Shown: positions 49,332 through 61,493 of the stretch, piece by piece | Numbering within the stretch: the first letter of the stretch is position 1 | Layout of the letters: each line of letters starts with the position of its first letter | Source of the DNA: Paramecium tetraurelia | Lineage: Eukaryota; Ciliophora; Oligohymenophorea; Peniculida; Parameciidae | Direction: 5' to 3' | NCBI RefSeq assembly: GCF_000165425.1 | Contig: NW_001798990.1 | Span: 187,796-251,795 of the forward strand | DNA: 64,000 nt | Translations under genes and position numbers: made by a program | Notes under the pieces: generated by a model | Seen by the model: the letters and a program-made list of their open reading frames with translations, nothing else | Told to the model about the DNA's origin: nothing | Database searches by the model: none

Positions 49332-51326
49332 TCACCCACAACATCCTTTTTTCTTCTTCGTTTGCAATGACTAATACTAAATAGAAACATCATACAGAAA
49401 TGATTTTTTTAAGTCCTTGTATTTCTTCATTTTTTTGGGCAATCATATTTTATAACTCATCTACATCCTTAATATTGTCTCTATATATAATATTTGTCAA
49501 TTCAATTACCTGATAGTTTTATTTTCAGTTTGCAATTTGCTGAGTTAATCTGATAATTGTTTTTTTTATGCTTCCAACTATACTTTGTCTTGATCCAATT
49601 TCTTAATTTTTGTTTCATGCTAAGCAATGTTCTATTCTAATATTTTAATATTATCCAACAATTGTTTCTCCTTGACCTATTGCACTGCCTTCTCCTCCTC
49701 TGCTTAATTCTTATTTTTGCTATACTTTTGCCTTAAGTTTACGATATGATATTTACACAACAGAATTAACTAACTATTTTACTATAATAGGATGATGATT
49801 CTATAAAAAATGTATCAATGTATTAGCCTTTTCAGTTCCTGCTGATTTTTTATCATAAGCATTTAAAAATCTATAGTATGATAAATTTGATTATTACTCA
49901 TTGAAATGTTAAAAGAAAACTTCTAAATTATCAATCGTAAATGTTTCTTGATCCAGATTTTCCTTCAATTTCTAAGACACCTCAGCAATAACTTCTTCAT
50001 TCTTCCTAATCACATAATCAAACTCAAATACGTATTATTCATATCATCATTCAATCTAATTGCTAGATTTTCTTTTTCAGTCATGAAATCTAATAGCTTT
50101 TTCTTGTATTCTTCAAAATGGTTATTCTTTTCCCTTATGCCTGCAATATAATGAAACGTTTGAAAGGATTCATCTCTAATTTTTTTCAGGATTTAAAATA
50201 TCTCTTCAAAAGACTTGGCTTCATCAGAACCAAAGTATTTCTTAAGATTAGTTTCATACAATTATTTGGCCTGAGCCAAGCCTTATTGGCATTCAGTTTC
50301 TACAATATGTTCCCAAGCAGTAGATATGATTGGAACCTTCCCCTTATTAAAATTAGTTATGAAAGTTTCAATCATCTTACAGAACATCCTGCCATTTAAG
50401 TTAACTCCATTTAATTATTTAGGAGATGTATTCTTCAGCAAGTATTCCCTTAGTTGAGTTACCTTAAAATAAGATAGACAGTTTTACTTATTATTGAAAC
50501 TCCTCTCTTAATTGATTGTTCGGTAATTGATTTACCTTCTACAATTCGTTTTCATTAATAACAGGCCTAACGAATTAAAAGCAATTTCTATCTTTAAAAC
50601 ATGTTAACAGGGTCTTCCTGACTTTTTTTGAATTCTCACTTTGATATTAACGATCATCATGCAAGGCTAACTCCAGATACTCTTTGGGTGTGATCTTTCT
50701 ATTTTAACCATCCTTCATTTCAAGCACAAAATCTCTCAATAACCACATAAATTTTGGAGTATAGTAACCCAATATATTTTCATTATTACTGTTATCATGA
50801 TCCTAAACTTGAATGTTCTTCGATAGCAATGTAGTTAGATGCAGTTGAATAATTGATTGCTCATCAATGCAGCCAATCGAATTAAACATAAAAGTACTAC
50901 TCATTAAAATTGCCAAAGCGAAAATCTTGGCATCATGAGTTTGTGATTTCACTCCTGATTCACTGCCTTCTGTGTCCAAAAAATAGATTTGAAGATTGCT
51001 TTGCTTATTAATCACAGGTTTTGTGTATAACCAGATTCCTTGGGTACAAGAATTCGTTGTTGGACTAACCTAAAACTAGATCTATTAGCAAACAAAGTGA
51101 TTACTCCTTCATTCTATACATCGATGAGTTTGTTCAAGAGAAAACTCTTCCCTGTCCTGTATTTGCCACAAACGACAACAAAAGCTATATTTCCTCTCAA
51201 TTAACTTAAAAACTAAGCTGCTTCGCTATTTAATTCAAATTTATTATTTTATGACACAAAGTTAACCAATTAGATTGCCTTAAAATCATTTATTTATTCC
51301 AATTTGATTTGGTCAAGATCAATCAT
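49332..51326 (-). CDS. Guanylate-binding-protein-like large GTPase
   Basis: Dynamin-superfamily GTPase of the GBP type. Starts MIDLDQIKLEQINDFKAIQ (51324-51326). P-loop GKYRTGKSFLLN; after a 23-nt intron QVSPTTNSCTQGIWLYTKP (switch region), LDTEGSES (G3), WLLRDF (G4, the RD motif of GBPs), then CFKDRNCFQFVRP and the helical domain with LNGRMF, FNKGKVPIISTAWEHIVETEC. Further introns are near 50460 and 49985. The C-terminal third is a long helix/coiled coil ending in a Lys-rich stretch plus GCCG, TGA 49332-49334; the Cys pair might be acylated. About 620 residues. Function in ciliates unknown. Confidence 0.88.
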
Positions 51327-51487
51327 TTCTTTTTTGATTTAAAAATAATAATAAATTAATTATTCACATTCATAGCCAGTTATTTTATATTAGAGTTCAC
51401 ATACAAACTCTTTAATCCCATTATATTCTTCCTTCCCTCATTCCTTTTTTCTTATATTAATATTTTCTAATTAATCGTTAAATTTGA

Positions 51488-53366
51488 ATGGAAAATAATG
51501 AATAGGAAGACTACATTTAACTTAAGAAAAATGTAATAGCATTATATCTAACCATTAGTATGCTTTGAGAGAGAATGAATGGAAAAAGGATAAAGCCTTG
51601 TATGAATAAAAAATATAATTGTTGGAAATTCAATTGGAGGATTATAGAACCAGGGAAATGAATTAAAAGAAATTGAATGATACAATAACTTAGGCTATAG
51701 ATATTTCAGGAAAAACATAAGTATGATTCTAATTCTAATTTATCAAGCAAAAAAGCTATACAGAATTTCAAAAATCTATTGAAGTCTAAATGGCGAATAA
51801 TAAAAAGCACCAAGATAGCATATCGAAATTGGAAGAAAAAGTAATATATAATCATAAGTTTTAGCTTAGATGTTTGAATGAATAGTTAAATGAAAAGGAA
51901 ATTTAAATTAAGGATCTTGAACTTTAGCAGCAGAAATAATAAATTACATATGATCACAAAATATAGAGCTTAGAATCTGAGAAATAGTATTTAAACTAAG
52001 AAATTTCTAAATACAAAGATTAAATATAAAAAAATGAGGAAAATTCTAAGTCAAAAGAGCAAGTTTTAAAGTTACAATGCGAATAAGAAATTCAAAAAAT
52101 TAAGGATAACTTTTTTAAAGACATGCAAGAAAAACAATCAGATTATGATTAAAGGTATTAGCAACTAGCACAATTATACGAAAAGGAAAAAGAACAATTG
52201 TAATAAAGATTAATTCGAAGTTAAAATACTATTAAAAAATATTAAACTCATATTGAATCCAATCAGGAAGTACAACAATTACAATAAAAATATGATGAAT
52301 AAATTGCTGCTTTAAAATAAGAAATGCATGAACAATAAGTTCAATTTCAATATGAAAAGAAAATGTTAAATAAATAAGTTGATGATCAGAGGATGTATAT
52401 ATTTCACATATATTTTAGAAATACTAACAATTATGATAGTACCTCAAAGAAAAAAAGCTAAGACATGATCAAAATTAGAAATTCTATAGCTTCATAAGAA
52501 AGTCCGGTGCAGTGCAAAAGCTTTCATATATCCCAGCCTGATTTTAAATAAGTTCTCTAATAACCAAAGAATTCAATATCTTCTATTTAAAAGTAATCCC
52601 TGTAACCTCCAAAAAACAATCAATCATTTGAAAAAATCAAGGCTAACAACCATGATACTCTCCCTATGCCTATTGAAGACTTTAATCTTATGATGAGTAA
52701 AAAGGCGAAATCTTAATCAACAAATTCTCTTCCTTCAAACAATTTCAATCTTAATTCTTATCTTCAAGATGCTAGTATAATGAAAGAGGAAACAGAAACT
52801 GGAGATGAGTTTATAAGATTTAAGATATCGAACTAATAAACAACTAGGTTTAATAATGAAGTTGATCAAAGACGATCATATTCTCAATAAGGGACTAAAA
52901 CACACAGCATAAATTCTGCGACAAATTTAAGTAAAATGTTAGGGTAGACAGATTAAAGTTATTAAAATTAAACTACTTCTATCTCTACTTAATAAAAAAC
53001 TCATAACACTTCATTTTCCCATTTTAAGGTTCCTTCCTTTACATAAGGTTAGTTAAACAATCTAAAATATAGTTTGTATTAGCAATAGCCTTAAACAACT
53101 TTGAGGATGAATGATAATCACATCAATTATATCTAGCAAATTAAGGCGCGATATATAAATTAAGATGAAACTAGTTAGAATGATTCTACTGCAATTAAAT
53201 ATGTAAATGAAATTGGTATTAATAGAATAAAGAGAACTAGTAGCCATCAAAAAGCATGCATATAAACAATGAGATTAAATTCTTGATTGGTAAACTGCTT
53301 CAGGCGAAAGGAAAATTAACAACTGAATTGGAAAATACTCAAAAATCTTGTAGATATAAGACTTGA
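51488..53366 (+). CDS. Large coiled-coil protein
   Basis: Starts MENNEQEDYIQLKKN at 51488. Introns: about 51535-51560 (26 nt), a 27-nt one near 51719-51745, a 24-nt one near 52396-52419, and a 23-nt one near 53202-53224 that switches to the final frame (NNEIKFLIGKLLQAKGKL, ending CRYKT, TGA 53364-53366). Residues about 20-300 form a Gln-rich coiled coil (YEKEKEQLQQRLIRSQN, QVLKLQCEQEIQKIK); the next 270 are Ser/Asn-rich and look disordered. No known domain. About 590 residues. Confidence 0.75.
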
Positions 53367-53460
53367 ATTTTTATATTCATATTTTTGGAGAAACTATTTC
53401 ATTTTATCTCAATATCAATTAAAAATTTATCAAAATATTAACATAATTACAATAATAATT

Positions 53461-54097
53461 ATGCCTGAAGGAATTTACATTTCTATTCTGCTACCAGCAT
53501 TTCAAGTGAAACATGAAAATTAGATTGTAAAATATTCAATAAAGCAATAAGGATAAATACTTAAAATAAACATTATGTATATCATCTTAATCTTATGAAT
53601 TATTTGAAATTCCATCTAAAATTGGCAAAGAGTTTTGTGTTAGATTGATCTAAAATTGTAAGATTAATTGGATCATCATAAGCTTTTAATTTGCAGGACT
53701 TAGAAAAGTTAATGGAAGATAATCGGTCCCTTCAGGCATCATATTAAAAATGTAAAGAGTCTTTATAGGCACTTAATTCTGAACTTGAAAAAATAATGAA
53801 TGATCCCTAAGCTTTATTAGAGACAGACAAAATTAAGCACCAAAAACTAATGACAAAATATAAGCAAATCAATGATGAAAATAAAAGACTTAGATAGCAT
53901 TTAAAGTACATATGCTTGTGAATTAGATAATTGAACGAAGACTTTTGTAAGCAAAGAGTAGAAACGCAATCTATTTTTGATTCACTTCGAGAAGAAATTG
54001 ATTTATTAGTAAAGGTAATAAAATAATTTTTAAGTAAAAGGAACTGGCTCCATTTTAATCATAGAAGAAGCAAAATGATATTTTAATATCTAATTGA
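53461..54097 (+). CDS. Small coiled-coil protein
   Basis: Starts MPEGIYISILLPAFQVKHENQ at 53461; ends NDILISN, TGA 54095-54097. Four introns of 20 to 25 nt are inferred (about 53526-53550, 53661-53685, 53909-53929, 54016-54035); removing them gives one clean frame. Head: YELFEIPSKIGKEF; then a coiled coil LQDLEKLMEDNRSLQASYQK, ALNSELEKIMNDPQALLE, YKQINDENKRLRQHLKQLNED. About 180 residues. Not recognised. Confidence 0.75.
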
Positions 54098-54476
54098 TTT
54101 ATATTATGATTATCTTAATTACATACTAGGAGTTAAATATTTTTTTATTTATATCATAATGTTATAATAATATCAAGCATTCATATAATTTTACAGATAG
54201 ATGTAAATCTCATAAATTTATAACACAATCTTTCATCATCTTTTACTTTTTGCCTAGCGACATTAGATTGCATTTTCGGTTGAAATAAATATTGTTTACT
54301 TAATTAAATGTAAAATAATAAAAATAATGTTTAAGTATAGGATGCAATTAATTTTATTGAAATAATGAATGAGATGAAAATCTTAAATATACTTTTGGAA
54401 TTTTTAAAGAGATGAAGATAAAAAGAGATATTTAACATTAAAGATGAAATTGGATTTGATAGTCTTTTTTTATTAA
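54098..54476. other. AT-rich intergenic region
   Basis: About 380 bp between two convergent genes. Plus-strand frames stay open for a while but look random. No repeat or RNA gene seen. Confidence 0.5.
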
Positions 54477-55196
54477 TCATTTTAAATTTGTTATTTCAGA
54501 TGTAAGATTAAATTCTCCTTTTAATAATTTTTCCCTGAATTCTGAATCTCTATCAATCATTCTTACGATGCATTTTACTTTATCCATATAAATCAGGACA
54601 GAATGTTTATACAGATCATAAATCGTTTATTCAATTTTTTTAGACTATTCTATATGTTCATTTTTAGTCTGCAAGCAAAAATATTTTTTTAATCCTTCAA
54701 TTGCTTTTTTCCTTTTGTCTTCTTGCACTTATTCACTTGAAGCATTTTGATTTTCTCTATAATTAGATTTTGTATTATTTGAGTTCTTTGCTTATGCAAC
54801 AGTAGTTTCCTATTTTTAATCATCAGTTTTAAATTTTTTTTGAATAAATGGCTCATTATTTTTGGATGGTTTTTATTTTTATTGACTTTATTTACAATCT
54901 TCATTGGCTTCATTATTTGTACTTACATCATTAGAAATAATGACCGATTTCCATTATTTGACTAATTTACGACATATTTTAATAGCTTTGGAATACTTTT
55001 CATCATCTTCATCAGTATATTTCTTTTATCCAATTCTAACAAAACTTTTAGTGATTTAGCTTTCAATCACAGATTATAATTCATATTAACCTTTATAAAC
55101 TTAAGCAATCAATTAGTATGACTTTTGAATAGGAGCTGAAGAGAATTTCTTTAATTCTTGCTTAATTTCAGACAATTATTCTGTATTTAATTTCAT
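54477..55196 (-). CDS. TFIIS-like protein with domains I and II only
   Basis: Starts MKLNTEQLSEIKQELKKFS (55194-55196); no intron; ends EITNLK, TGA 54477-54479. About 240 residues. Residues 1-105 resemble the TFIIS N-terminal (LW) domain: QSVIESQITKSFVRIGQKK, KICRKLVKQWKSVI. A Lys/Gln/Asn-rich linker follows, then KKIEQTIYDLYKHSVLIYMDKV, SEFREKLLKGEF, which match the start of the central Pol II-binding domain (helices with IE..IY..L and L.....LRR.VL.G). The usual C-terminal zinc ribbon with the RSADE loop needed for cleavage stimulation is absent and the gene stops inside domain II. TFIIS normally helps paused Pol II restart. Confidence 0.7.
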
Positions 55197-55291
55197 TTAT
55201 TTATTATATTATTTCTAGATCAATTATGATGAATATGCAAATCAAAATTGTATTGAATATATTTGAAATATACATCTATATAAAAATAAAC

Positions 55292-56660
55292 TCATTTTTT
55301 TTATAACTTGATTAGATGAGGTTAATACTACTCTAAAGATTCTTTAATAATGCTTTGACTTCTTGGGTCTAATTTAATCATATTTGCCTTGCTTATTAAT
55401 GATCTCAAAATGAATTAATATTATTAATATTAGGGAGATTTTGTTTATTGGAGGGAATAAATCAAAATAGCTTAACTAATATCCATAGCTTTGAACTCAT
55501 TGCTTTTTGTTAAATGCAGTCCCAATTTGTTGTAAATATCAGTATCAGTAATGCCTAATCTTTGGATAAATCAAGATAAAGTTTACTTATTCAAATTCCA
55601 AATCATTATGGAAGCAAACTTTGAGGAAAAAGGCTGATTGGATTTCTCTTGGTTTTTCAACATAATATGTGCTAATTTTTAAGCAAATTCTGGACTTAGC
55701 TACAATTAACCTAAAGTTCTTAAAAGTAGTAGTAACTGGAGTAGACCTTCATTGGAAAGGTCCTATTCAGCTAGATTTTGGATAACAAGTTTTTGATACT
55801 ATTTTAAATTGAAATAAGTACAGCACTGATTTATTTATTTTCTTTGATGTTGAGAGTTGCTTATAAGAGTAGAATTAAAGATCTATTAGTTATTAACTCT
55901 TTATTATTAAAATTATTTATGGCTAATTTAAATGTGTATATTAATAATGCACTGGAATCTAACTTAATATCTTGAATAGCCCAAATAATGAGAACCAAAT
56001 CTTTGAATTTGAATTTAAAGTCTTTAAGCACTCGTTTTTCAGATTGCAAATCCTCCTCCAATTATTGCTCTAAAAAATGTTCATCTTCATCAGATTGATT
56101 GATTTCGTTATCCTCTTGATTTTCTGATTTCAATTATTCCTTGGGAGTTTGTAAATCCTCAGGTTTCTCTGAGACTGGGACTAGAGAATCTAAATTTTAT
56201 TGTAATTGATCAATCAAATGAATTACAAGTTTGGGCTTCTTGATACCATTTTTATGATAACCCCATAATAGAATGGCAATTTGCTTCACTCTGATGCAAG
56301 TCAAGTCATTTCCATATTATTTGATTATTTATTTGTTTCTTCCGATTTTAGCAACTTGCACATCTATCTAATAATAAGATTATCAATTTTACAAAATCTC
56401 CATTTTTCCTGCATAGGCACCTACTTGAATACTTCTGTTAGTTAATCATAGAAGGCAGCATCATCATTGAGATCGAATTTCTTTTTAACTGGACTTGTGT
56501 TCATATGTTTCAAAGCTTCCAGAAATAGTAATGGAGTAAAATGTTCTTAATTTTTGTGATAGATTTAGTAGATTTCTTTGGGACTACTACAGGTTTTGAT
56601 GAATCTGAGAATCTTCTTTTCGGATGAAAAGCACTTAAGAATCCTAGTTGATAAAATCAT
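55292..56660 (-). CDS. Mitochondrial OPR/FASTK-like RNA-binding protein
   Basis: Starts MILSTRILKCFSSEKKILRF (56658-56660), a basic, Ser/Arg-containing head like a mitochondrial targeting peptide. KEIYQIYHKNQEHFTPLLFL, VKQIAILLWGYHKNGIKKPK, KDLVLIIWAIQDIKLDSSAL and MDISQAILIYSLQQTK are helical-pair repeats like those of octotricopeptide and FASTK proteins, which process mitochondrial RNA. An acidic insert (NQEDNEINQSDEDEHFLEQ) interrupts them. Several short introns are needed; a 27-nt one near 55561-55587 is clear and others near 56370-56420 are not fixed. Ends LIKLQKK, TGA 55292-55294. No RAP domain recognised. Confidence 0.65.
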
Positions 56661-56670
56661 TAATTAAATA
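56661..56670. promoter_or_regulatory. Ten-base spacer between divergent start codons
   Basis: Only 10 bp (TAATTAAATA) separate the ATG of the OPR-like gene (minus) from the ATG of OSCP (plus). Promoter and 5' leader of each gene must therefore overlap the other gene's transcribed region. Both genes are predicted mitochondrial, so co-regulation is possible (inference). Confidence 0.6.
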
Positions 56671-57391
56671 ATGTTTAAAATTATTCAAAGAGCCTGTTTC
56701 AGATATTCGGCTGCCAACTTCAAGGCTGAGGCTGAAATCAAATCAGTTCCAGGTATCAACATTAGAGAGTGAATTTAGGACATAAGCCTCCCTCTTTTGA
56801 AGATACTGTATAAGGAAAGTATGCAGGAGTGTTATTCGCAACAGCATCATAAAAAGAAGCACTTCATTTTGTGTTGTAGGATATGAAATACTTCAAGGAA
56901 TTGGCTGACAAGAGTCCAGTATTTGCAGGCTTTTTGGTAAATTCAGCCTACAAGAGAAATCAATAAAGAAATGTGATTCAAGCTCTTACAAAAGTAAATG
57001 AGGCTCATTATGTTTTAGGAAGGATTTCATGAGGTCACTTAGAATTTGCTGAACACTATGATTGATAATCAAAGAATTTCTTATCTAACTAAGACAGCTG
57101 ATAAATTCATTGAATATTATAGAATCTTTAATAAGGAAGAAAATATCACTATTATTTCTGCTGAAAACTTATCAGAAGAGCAAAGGTAAATATAGAGGGA
57201 TTTATTATAGATCACAAGTAATTTAGGCCTTGAAGGAATCAAGTCCCAATATGCAATTCTCAGTTCAATACAAGGTGGATCCATCCATTTTGGGAGGATT
57301 ACAAATGTATTCAGGAAATAAATTCTTGGATTGCTCTTTGTAGTCAAGAGTTAATAAATTGAGGTCAGAATTGTAAAAGTTGAGCATCTGA
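56671..57391 (+). CDS. Mitochondrial ATP synthase OSCP/delta subunit
   Basis: Peripheral-stalk subunit of mitochondrial F1Fo ATP synthase, holding F1 against rotation. Starts MFKIIQRACFRYSAANFKAEA at 56671 (mitochondrial presequence). Introns about 56741-56766 (26 nt), 56991-57015 (25 nt) and 57185-57209 (25 nt). Family features: GKYAGVLFATASQKEAL, LLNTMIDNQRISYLTKTADK, FIEYY, and the conserved end VQYKVDPSILGGLQMYSG, FLDCSLQSRVNKLRSEL. TGA 57389-57391. About 210 residues, normal for OSCP. Confidence 0.92.
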
Positions 57392-57444
57392 TGAAGAATA
57401 AGTATTAATAATAAATATTATATATATATATATTATAAATATTA

Positions 57445-59209
57445 ATGGACATTCTCAAAGACCCTACCAATGATAGATAGGTGAAGACTCTAAAGCCTCC
57501 TCCTCATCGACCACTCTCAAAAAATCTGATGTTTCCAGATAAATTGAAAAGTACGCCACAAAATTACATTTTTTAGACAAACCTGATTGGAAATTATTGA
57601 AAGATCATCTTTAAAAAGAGGGAAGAGTAGCAAAAGAAGAATTATTTAAATTGGTTGCTGATTGCAATAAATTATTGAGTAAAGTGACATATTGATTGTT
57701 AGAAAATGAGGGAAATGTTCTATATTTGCAAGATCCACTTACTGTTGTTGGTGATATTCATGGGTATGTACCTAAATTTAAATAGATAATTTTATGACTT
57801 ACTTAAATTATTGGAACCCAAAGTTGGTGGCAACCCTGAGACAACAAAGTAAAATAATTTTACATTATTAGATATCTCTTTTTGGGAGATTTCGTAGATA
57901 GGGGATCATATTCAATAGAAGTAGTCATTTTACTTTATGCGATAAAAATTAATTATCCCAATACTGTTTATTTTTTGAGAGGCAATCACGAATGCAGATA
58001 ACTGACAGCATTTTTTAATTTTAAAGATGAATGTACCTATCAATGTTATGATAGGTCTATACAAATATGATTAGGAAACCTACGAGATGTTGATGGATTC
58101 CTTTGATCTATTTCCATTGGCATGTATAATAAATTCAAAATTTATTGCAATTCATGGCGGAATCTCACCTGATTTAAAATCAGTAAAATTTTGATTAATA
58201 TTTAGATTGAAGACATAAAGAAATTGGACAGATACCACGAACCACCTCGAAGTGGACTCTTTTGTGATTTGCTATGGAGTGATCCAGTAGATCATGATTA
58301 AGGAAACCTGGATGGATAATGGAAAAGCAACGAGGTTCGTGGATGCAGTTGGTTCTTTGGGATTGATGCAAGCATGAAATTCTTGCAGAGAAACAGTCTC
58401 ATCAGTATCATCAGAGCTCATGAAGTAAAGTTCACTCATATTTAAATAGGCACAACTTGATGGATATAAAATGCATCGATGGAATGGTGGCTAAGATTTC
58501 CCGGTTGTGATTACTATTTTCAGTGCCCCCAACTATTGTGACGTTTATAACAATAGAGGTGCAGTGATCAAATTCGAAGTAAGAATCAATTATGAAAATA
58601 ATAGAACAATACTCTAAATATTTAATAATTTTAATATACTCCACATCCATATTTACTTCCCAATTTTATGGACATATTTACTTGGTCGATACCTTTTGTG
58701 GCTGAGAAAATCACTGAAATGCTTTACAATTTAATCTAAGCAGGAGATCAAGGAGATGATGAAGATGATGTTAATTAAGAGGACATTGAACAATTCAAAT
58801 AATTAACTAATCAAAATAAGCAGTTTAATAAATAACAATCAGGAGGATCAACTGGAAAAAGTAATTATTATAAATTATAAATTAAAAGGCACAGAGAAAT
58901 TGAAAAATAAACTGAAATTCGTTGCAACCATGATGAAACTCCAAAAGACACTCAGAGAAGAAAGTGAGAGTGTTATGAAATTGAAAGGAGCGTGTCCAGA
59001 TAAAAGATTGCCTAAAGGTATACTATCAGCTGGTAAAACAGCTATTACTGATGGTAAAATGTATGATCATTGTAGCCCTTGCTGATTTCAATGTCGCCAA
59101 AACTGCTGATATAGTTAATGAGAAAATGCCAGCTCAAGCATAAATCCCTTAACAATCTATATCAATCAAAAAACCCAGTAATAATACACCTTAGCCCAAG
59201 AAAAAATGA
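57445..59209 (+). CDS. Calcineurin A, calmodulin-activated protein phosphatase
   Basis: Catalytic subunit of PP2B, a Ca2+/calmodulin-dependent Ser/Thr phosphatase. Starts [19 protein letters not shown] at 57445. Metal-site motifs [19 protein letters not shown] and LRGNHECR are intact, with [11 protein letters not shown] and [25 protein letters not shown]. After the catalytic core come an acidic linker, a basic calmodulin-binding region ([20 protein letters not shown]) and a C-terminal tail. At least nine introns of 22 to 28 nt; for example GTAAAATTTTGATTAATATTTAG-type before IEDIKK (not longer than 23 nt) and one before HEAQLD. It ends QPKKK, TGA 59207-59209. About 510 residues. Confidence 0.95.
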
Positions 59210-59441
59210 GAATCCAATCCATATATTCAAATATAGATGTGTAATAATAATAATTATTATTATCATCATCATTTGTTTCATATTTATATAAGATTTAGTC
59301 TCCCTTGATTTATTTATAAGAACAAGGTATGGGATCTACTCTTCCTCTATTTCCCTGCTTGATTTTCGCAAGATCAAAACGAAAACTAATTTAAATTCGA
59401 TTCTTAATACAAAGTTTATATTATTTTTCCTAAATATTAGA
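59210..59441. other. Intergenic region with short triplet runs
   Basis: 232 bp holding an inverted run of AAT then ATT triplets followed by ATC triplets (about 59241-59270). AT-rich remainder; presumably the promoter of the JmjC gene. Confidence 0.55.
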
Positions 59442-61311
59442 ATGAAAAATAAGTGATACAAAATAGACTAGCTTTAATAATTATTTCAAATATCGAGATG
59501 TATATTGAGTATGTTTAGAATAATTTCAACCCCTCTGCTTCAGAATTAGAGTTATTGAAATCCTAAGAAATAAAAGAATTATACGAATATATTTAGCAAT
59601 AAGGAGGATTTATTAAAGTATCATAGAACACTATTTGTAGTATTATTCGCAACAGTACAATGAATTTCAATCCTATGATAACAATGAAATTCTGCAATTG
59701 TTTCAAAAATACTTATTAAATTATGAATTGAGAACAACAGATGTGGATGGACAATATCTGCACAGATGTGCATATATAGAACTTAATAAAGCAATAAATT
59801 GTTTTACAGAACCTCCGTAGATGTGGCTATAAGATTAAGTTACTCTATGGTCGTTGCCTAATTATGTATCTGCAGAATTGAACAAAAATCTGTTTACTTT
59901 CTAAGATTTATCAAAAAATCACAAAAATTTTGAAATTGATATTATAGCTTAGAATCCATTTACTGATACAACATTGGCAGAGGAGGAAAATTATTATTAA
60001 ACCTTCAGAATGACATTAAGTTAATATAAAGAATATGCCGAAGATCCAAAATTATTTTTTTAAAACAATCCCCAATATAAAAGTGATAAAGTTTACTAGG
60101 CAGTAAATGTTGATATGGAGGACTGGAAGGAGGAAATCCATAGATTATTTGATTTCTTACCCACCTGCTTCACAAGAAACAACGGATTGAATTATCTAAG
60201 GTAGAATTGTAAAGGTGCAAATGTGCCAGAAATATACATGAGAGTCTAGAATTGTTGGATAGGGGGATAATAGGATTTTTAAGGTCTGAGTTAAGTTAAT
60301 ATCAATCACGGCCCAGGAGATTGTGTTTGGACGATTATTGATGCCAACTATATCGATAAGTTATTTTCTATAACTCCTGATTTATTCAGGAAGGAGGGAA
60401 GGTGGTATGTCAATATTGAGTTTTTCCTCAAAAATCAAATACCTGTTAGACAAGTAATTTAAAAAAAAGGGGATATACTTATAATTGGGGCGGGATGTTT
60501 TTTTTAGGCCAAAAATATTGGAAATTCTATTCACACATCCTTCAATTTCTTAATGGTGGATGAATTTTCTATTCAACAAATTTATAAAAGACAGAATAGG
60601 AATGATTTCTTTCGGTTTTAGGATGTTATTGCAATCAGAAATTTGTTTTTAGACATTTATATCCATGAGAAGTTAAGTATTTTACAAAACTACTTAAAAT
60701 ATTTTATCGATTAAGAATTTCGGCGTTAATTATCAAAAAATAAATTAACTAACTTTGAGTTATTTATATCTTCAAAAGATGTCTTAATTTGTACTAAATG
60801 CAATAAAGAAATCTTTATATTTTTTTAATTCATCAAAGATTGGGTATATTATTGCCCAGATTGCTACGTTGATTATGAAAAAGTAATATACATGAAATAC
60901 AGCATTATCTAATTGAAATATCTCATTTAAGCTGATAACATTTAATGCTCGAAATTGTTGTGCAGTAACTATGTTGGGGAATCGAATTGTGCCTTAAAGT
61001 AGATAATCTAAGAACAGGTTTAATTATCGGAGGAAGAAGATAATTCATCGATTTTTGAAAGTAGAAAATTCTTGGATGAATTCATTGTTGGGTTAAACAT
61101 GGAATCGTTGAATTCTCATTTATAAAATGGAGTATCTCAACAATAAGATGTTTTAAGTAATGACACTAGGCAAGTTCAAAAAATAACAAAGAAAATCAAG
61201 ACTATCAAATTACAACAGGTAAAAAAGAAGAAGCATAAAAAAAGTGCAAAATATTCAGAACTTTAAGTAATTAAGTACATATAATAAACCAAAAGAAGCA
61301 TCTTAAATTGA
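59442..61311 (+). CDS. KDM6/UTX-like JmjC protein with altered iron site
   Basis: Resembles KDM6 H3K27 demethylases. Starts MKNNFNNYFKYRD after a 19-nt intron (ATG 59442); further introns of 19 and 23 nt lie before residue 60. Match region: VPEIYMRVQNCWIGGQQDF, LSQVNINHGPGDCVWTII, IPVRQVIQKKGDILIIGAG, then a GATA-like zinc finger (CTKCNKEIF...YCPDC) as in UTX. The iron ligands expected in this fold are H-x-E and a later H; here GGQQDF replaces GHQEN and IGAGCFFQA replaces INAGTVHWV, so both His and Glu are lost. The frame is intact and long (about 590 residues), ending in a Lys-rich tail, TGA 61309-61311. Likely a non-catalytic chromatin reader or scaffold. Confidence 0.85.
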
Positions 61312-61493
61312 TGAATTAAATTATACATATATTATCTATAGCAATGAATCATTTCATGGAAATTATTGAATATTTTATAATTGTACTTATTTATTCAATT
61401 ATTATAATAAAGATTAATTAGCATTTTGCCATTTATACTAAATTTTAATCGAAGTGATTCCAACCGCACTGCATTTACAATCTAGTTTGATAA

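Noticed and set aside
59241-59270. Microsatellite or origin-like element made of AAT/ATT/ATC triplets
   Set aside because: Short, and within the range expected for AT-rich intergenic DNA here.
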